From: Galerina marginata
Lineage: Eukaryota; Basidiomycota; Agaricomycetes; Agaricales; Galerinaceae
NCBI GenBank assembly: GCA_023014335.1
Contig: JAECYW010000004.1
Coordinates: forward strand, 2,170,001-2,234,000
DNA: 64,000 bases
Direction of reading: 5' to 3'
Shown in pieces: positions 60,310-64,000 of this stretch. Each line of letters starts with the position of its first letter. Positions within the stretch are counted from its first letter, which is position 1. The notes below the pieces were generated by a model. It worked only from the letters and a program-made list of their open reading frames with translations. It did no database searches and was not told the origin of the DNA. The position numbers and the translations under genes are program-made.

Positions 60310-60831
60310 AAATCCTCTCGTTCTTGTGTAGTATCACGGTGACAAACAGTAATTGAATGAATTGGCCTTTCTTGCTTCCCAGAATGCGCCGTGGCTACTT
60401 ATGTTCTGCCAAATGTCATGATCCACATTTGTGCGGGCATCCGGCCGGCATCATGTAATTTTCATGAGCTCGTTCTATTTTATGGTGGTCTAACTTTGGC
60501 AACATATCCGGCGCCAAGACAGTGGCACGCCACACCATTTACCGAGCTCAATGTAGAGTAAGTACTTGTAACACGGAAAGAAAAGTAATCTATTCGACCA
60601 TCAATATCCCGACAGTCCCTCGAGCTAACTAGTTGGGCCACTAGCTAATAGGACAGACGAAGAACATCGGGATGCCCGGTCGTGATAAGATATGATGGCG
60701 GTCGCTGTCAGTGACATTGACTATCAAAGTATGCGAACACGTGATGTGGGAAAAAAAAGCAAGTGGCCTGATGCAAAAAGTCAATAAAAGAAAGAGGGGG
60801 CAGAAATAACCCCCCCGTCGCCCTCTTCGCC
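60310..60831. other. Intergenic region, ERG3 promoter
   Basis: About 520 bp between the DUF1295 stop and the ERG3-type start, both on the plus strand. It presumably includes the ERG3 promoter. A purine run (about 60745-60815) precedes the start. No sterol regulatory element was identified with confidence. Confidence 0.45.
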
Positions 60832-62082
60832 ATGGACCTTCTGCTCAGCATAGCCGATGAATACCTCCTCGACAGGGTTTACGCTCATCTCGTGCCCCTC
60901 TCCGCATTTAGCTCCTCTCCAGAATTGGTAACATCCCTGAACGCGACCTCCAAATTACTTCCTCTCGCCTCGTCTTCAACCTGGTCCCAACTCGTCTCCC
61001 ATTTGCCTCATCCACCTCTGTCGCATGAGGAGTTCGCTTCGTTGTACGCGAACCCGCAATCGATACCACTGGTGTCTGCATGGCCTCGAGAGTATATTCC
61101 TCGGCAAGTCGCATCACTTTCCGTCTTAACCATGCTGGGGATCCACATCCTCTATTTCCTTTTCGCCGGCCTGTCGTATAAATACATCTTTAACCATGAC
61201 ATGATGCGTCATCCGCGGTTCTTAAAAAATCAAGTCAAGTTGGAAATTCAGTGCAGCTTGCGCGCGTTCCCTGGCATGACGCTTCTGACACTGCCCTGGT
61301 TCCAAGCGGAAGTGCGGGGATATTCCAAGTTATATGACGGACTGGACACGTATGGCTATTTCTATTTATTTGCTTCCGTGCCTCTGTGGGTTTATTCCTT
61401 TTCCGTTTCGTGCGCCACACACGCTCATGTTTGCATTTATACCTAAAAGGTACCTGTTGTTCACTGACTACTGCATCTATTGGATCCATCGATGGTTGCA
61501 TCTCCCGTTCTTCTACAAGCACCTGCACAAACCTCATCATAAGTGGCTTAGTAAGTTCTCCTGCATTAAACACAAGATGATTTGCTGATTTGGTTTTGGC
61601 TCATTCCCTACAGTTCCGACACCTTTCGGCTCACACGCTTTCCACCCGGTAGATGGATACCTGCAATCTGTCCCCTATCATCTCTTTATATTCATTTTTC
61701 CATTACACCGCGTCCTTTATCTTACGCTGTTCATCCTTGTCAATTTCTGGAGCATCTTCGTACGTTTCTTCCTGCATTCTTGAAGCAGGTTTCCCTTATT
61801 CTCGCCACCTGGTAGATCCATGACTCGGATATGATCACTGGTCATCTCTTCGAAAAAGTTGTCAATGGACCGGCACATCATACCCTACACCACCTCTACT
61901 TTACAGTGAACTACGGTCAAGTGAGTGGAGCGTGCCAGCATTTTTGTACTTCGTTGTCGCTTACCCGTCTCCCTCTTTTTTCTCTTTAGTATTTCACATG
62001 GGCTGATCGTGCTGGAGGCTCGTACCGTCAACCCGAATCCAGTCTTGATCCTCTTCTTGACGTGAAGGCGAAGGAAGAGTAA
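60832..62082 (+). CDS. ERG3: C-5 sterol desaturase (Erg3 type)
   Basis: ER membrane di-iron oxygenase introducing the C5-C6 double bond in ergosterol synthesis. Five exons (60832-61385, 61450-61550, 61614-61759, 61816-61920, 61990-62082) give 332 residues, slightly shorter than yeast Erg3. The histidine boxes are complete: HRWLH, HKPHHKW and HTLHHLYF, plus H in [12 protein letters not shown]. Hydrophobic segments flank them ([18 protein letters not shown] and [20 protein letters not shown]). The motif [20 protein letters not shown] is very close to fungal Erg3. The enzyme is the point where azole-treated fungi can avoid toxic sterols when it is lost, so its integrity here is relevant; no defect is seen. 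Confidence 0.94.
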
Positions 62083-63771
62083 AAATGCACTGTTCATCAT
62101 TGCTGAATTTGTATAATTATCTATATATCTTTCCATGATAAGCATGGATTTTTGACCTTACTCATTTGATAATCCTAGACGCATCCATGTATGGGTGAAT
62201 AATTTTAACCAGCTGCTTCAGTGCATGAGGACATCCCTTGAAATTCGGAGCTCCGAAATCAGGCTGATTCAGATTGGTCCAAGCGATATAGTTCCCAGAG
62301 TCGATCTTTCTTACCTGAGTCGACACTGAACCCATTTCGGAAATCGCGTACCATATTTGATCGATTGCCTTGAAATCGGATACAGGTCAGGGTCATCGTC
62401 TCCCGTCCTTCTATACCAGCGCTGGTTTCTTGTGCGTTCAGAGGAACCCGCGTTAACTGTCCTATCGCTGACATTCCTCCTCACTGTCCTGCAGCCCTGA
62501 CACTCGAGTCTTGCACTGGCACACCATATACTCGTACAATACGGAAAGCGGAATTCGACGTCGATGGTGGTCGTTCGCATGCAACCGCACCATATGAAAA
62601 TGCCAGCCTTACTCTGCTCCTGACACTATTCTCCGAGACGTGGTACTGACGTAGGTAGATTCATTGGTCCATATGAACAAGGTGGACCTCCTTGAGATCC
62701 AATTCAAGTCCTAGGAGTCAAGATGATTTTCATTTATATTAATAAACACCACCGAGCCCACTACTTGTAGCATTGGCGGCCAAGGACATTGTGTGGCTGG
62801 TTGTGGCGGCCACGTTCAACCTTGCGTGGATATCGATCCAAAGTCATCTATATATGGGTAGCTGGATCCTCTTCGGAGGCACTTTGCCAATTCAAAGTGC
62901 ATCACAACGTTCTCGGGCTGGCTTTCGGACTAGCATGACGCGCATCTTTTCCTATCTTTTCCAATTCTTTCCACGGCCACAAGATTTGGCGCTATTTCTG
63001 AAGGAGACGGGTACGATTACATCCTGCTAGCAGAGCGCCCTAGAGTGGTGCTTCGCAGATTGGACGTGCGTAAACGAGATAAGCAAAATTCCAACAGTCG
63101 AGGCTTCGGAAAACTCACTGATATGTACTGGATTTGCTGAGCTTTGCTCGAAGTTCCAATTAGGACCTAAATGCTACAGCACAAGTGCTATCTGCGAAGT
63201 AGCCGTGGTATGTGCTAAGCTGGCGTTTTATGTCCCTTATTTGTCGAACTCCTTCGAAATATTTCGCACTTCTGTCGGGACCTATCTGTAACGGGCCATT
63301 GCGGGCATGGGTACGTCCTGTGTCAATCATTTCCACCCGTTCCGCCAGCAGTTGTGTGGGTCGGTGACAGTCTATTTATAGGGCACCTGACCGAGGAGGA
63401 TCCACTGCGGCCCGAAACGCAAGCGCTTCTTCTCTGCAAGGTTATCTGCTACTTGCAAGTAACTTGCAAGGTTTTCGATCTTCATAAGGCCTTACTGAAG
63501 TCCGTTGGTGTCCATTTTCTTCCAAGACTGTGCTATTAACGCAGCCAACCCAGCGTCCAGCCGAAGGCCGGTGTTGCTTGGATGCCTCCGAGGAACCAGG
63601 TATTCACCACCTAAACCGCTCAAAACGTCAGCCGTGGCGAAATCTTACCTTCTGTTGACAATCGGTCATCCAAAGCTGGTCCGAGAGTTAATATTTTCTC
63701 AGCTCCATTCAGACTCTGAGTTAAAGATATAACCGATCGCTCACCAATTCTGAGCCTGTCATTTCTTCGAC
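62083..63771. other. Gene-free region
   Basis: About 1.7 kb without a recognisable gene. Short frames (for example 62311-62580 minus with several Cys, and 62773-63030 plus with hydrophobic stretches) have no supporting splice structure or domain. It could contain decayed sequence. Confidence 0.4.
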
Positions 63772-64000
63772 ATGGACCCAAGCCCCCTCTTGTCGCATAC
63801 CGACTCCCTTTTGACCGTCGTTGGCGCTGGTATTGTGAGTCTGTCGGATTTATTCTTCGTGTTTTCCCCTTACTTAACTGCATGTCGCAGGTCGTCCACC
63901 TCGTCTTCAAGAAGACCGAGACGTACGAGCCAGCAGTGGCCTTGCCATTACTTTTCGGTGTACCACTCATCTTGACGGCTCTCTATGCCCCACACGTCAC
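63772..64000 (+). CDS. 5' end of an unidentified gene, truncated by the window
   Basis: Exon 1 (63772-63837) and an intron (GTGAGT...GCAG, ending about 63890) join in frame to a second exon that runs off the right edge. The 60 or so visible residues include a hydrophobic N-terminal stretch (LLTVVGAGIVVHLVF) and a second one (ALPLLFGVPLILTALY), so it may be a membrane-anchored protein such as a cytochrome P450, but too little is present to name it. Confidence 0.55.

Noticed and set aside
62311..62580. Cys-containing minus-strand ORF that might be a zinc-binding protein
   Set aside because: Cys spacing matches no zinc finger and the frame begins and ends without splice or promoter support.

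Overview
This is a stretch of a filamentous basidiomycete genome, most likely an Agaricomycete (mushroom-forming or wood-decay fungus). The evidence is dense genes on both strands, nearly all split by short introns of about 45-70 bp, short intergenic gaps, and several gene types typical of that class: a GH79 glycosidase, a TauD-type dioxygenase, a CHAT-TPR protein and a single-finger GATA factor. No virus, plasmid, prophage, CRISPR array or credible tRNA/rRNA was seen. Exon-intron models were built by hand from reading frame, splice sites and family similarity. Most close in frame from start to stop.

Layout. 1-16.4 kb is a mixed accessory/regulatory region: a GATA factor (+, 991-3633), a TauD/TfdA dioxygenase (-), a RAD51D-like recombinase (-), a secreted GH79 glycosidase (+) and a phenol-hydroxylase-type FAD monooxygenase (-). 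These are followed by a decayed partial duplicate of that monooxygenase and its 3' flank. 16.9-20.9 kb holds a coiled-coil protein and the AP-3 beta subunit, both on the minus strand and tightly packed. 21-25 kb has a weak degenerate coding region, a divergent mitochondrial-carrier-like protein (+) and a glutathione peroxidase (-). 26.6-31.3 kb is occupied by telomerase reverse transcriptase (TERT, 26 exons, -). An NMT1/THI5-like binding-fold protein lies divergently upstream of it, followed by a TPR protein and a small membrane protein. 34.7-38.2 kb is gene-poor and contains a perfect 53-bp palindrome and a purine-skewed stretch.

38-60 kb is a housekeeping block: a Ser/Pro-rich unknown protein, IWS1/SPN1, an F-box-like unknown protein, the proteasomal ATPase RPT2, a YIPF6/Yip4-type Golgi protein, a large CHAT-TPR protein, a conserved unknown protein, VPS51, an AT-hook plus Myb-like regulator and a DUF1295 reductase. 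The last part carries ERG3 (C-5 sterol desaturase), a gene-free 1.7 kb and the 5' end of one more gene at the right edge.

The genes do not form one pathway. Small functional groupings are membrane traffic (AP-3 beta, VPS51, YIPF6) and genome maintenance/transcription (TERT, RAD51D, IWS1, GATA and AT-hook factors). Several pairs share short divergent promoters (TERT/NMT1-like, TPR/small membrane protein, IWS1/F-box-like, RPT2/YIPF6).

The most unusual observations are: a concentration of GC-AG introns (seven inferred in four genes, four of them in TERT, one placed directly after the RPT2 start codon); the deleted and rearranged monooxygenase duplicate; the perfect palindrome at 35.7 kb; and a possible mitochondrial/cytosolic dual start in the glutathione peroxidase gene. 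I did not find a clearly new multi-gene system.
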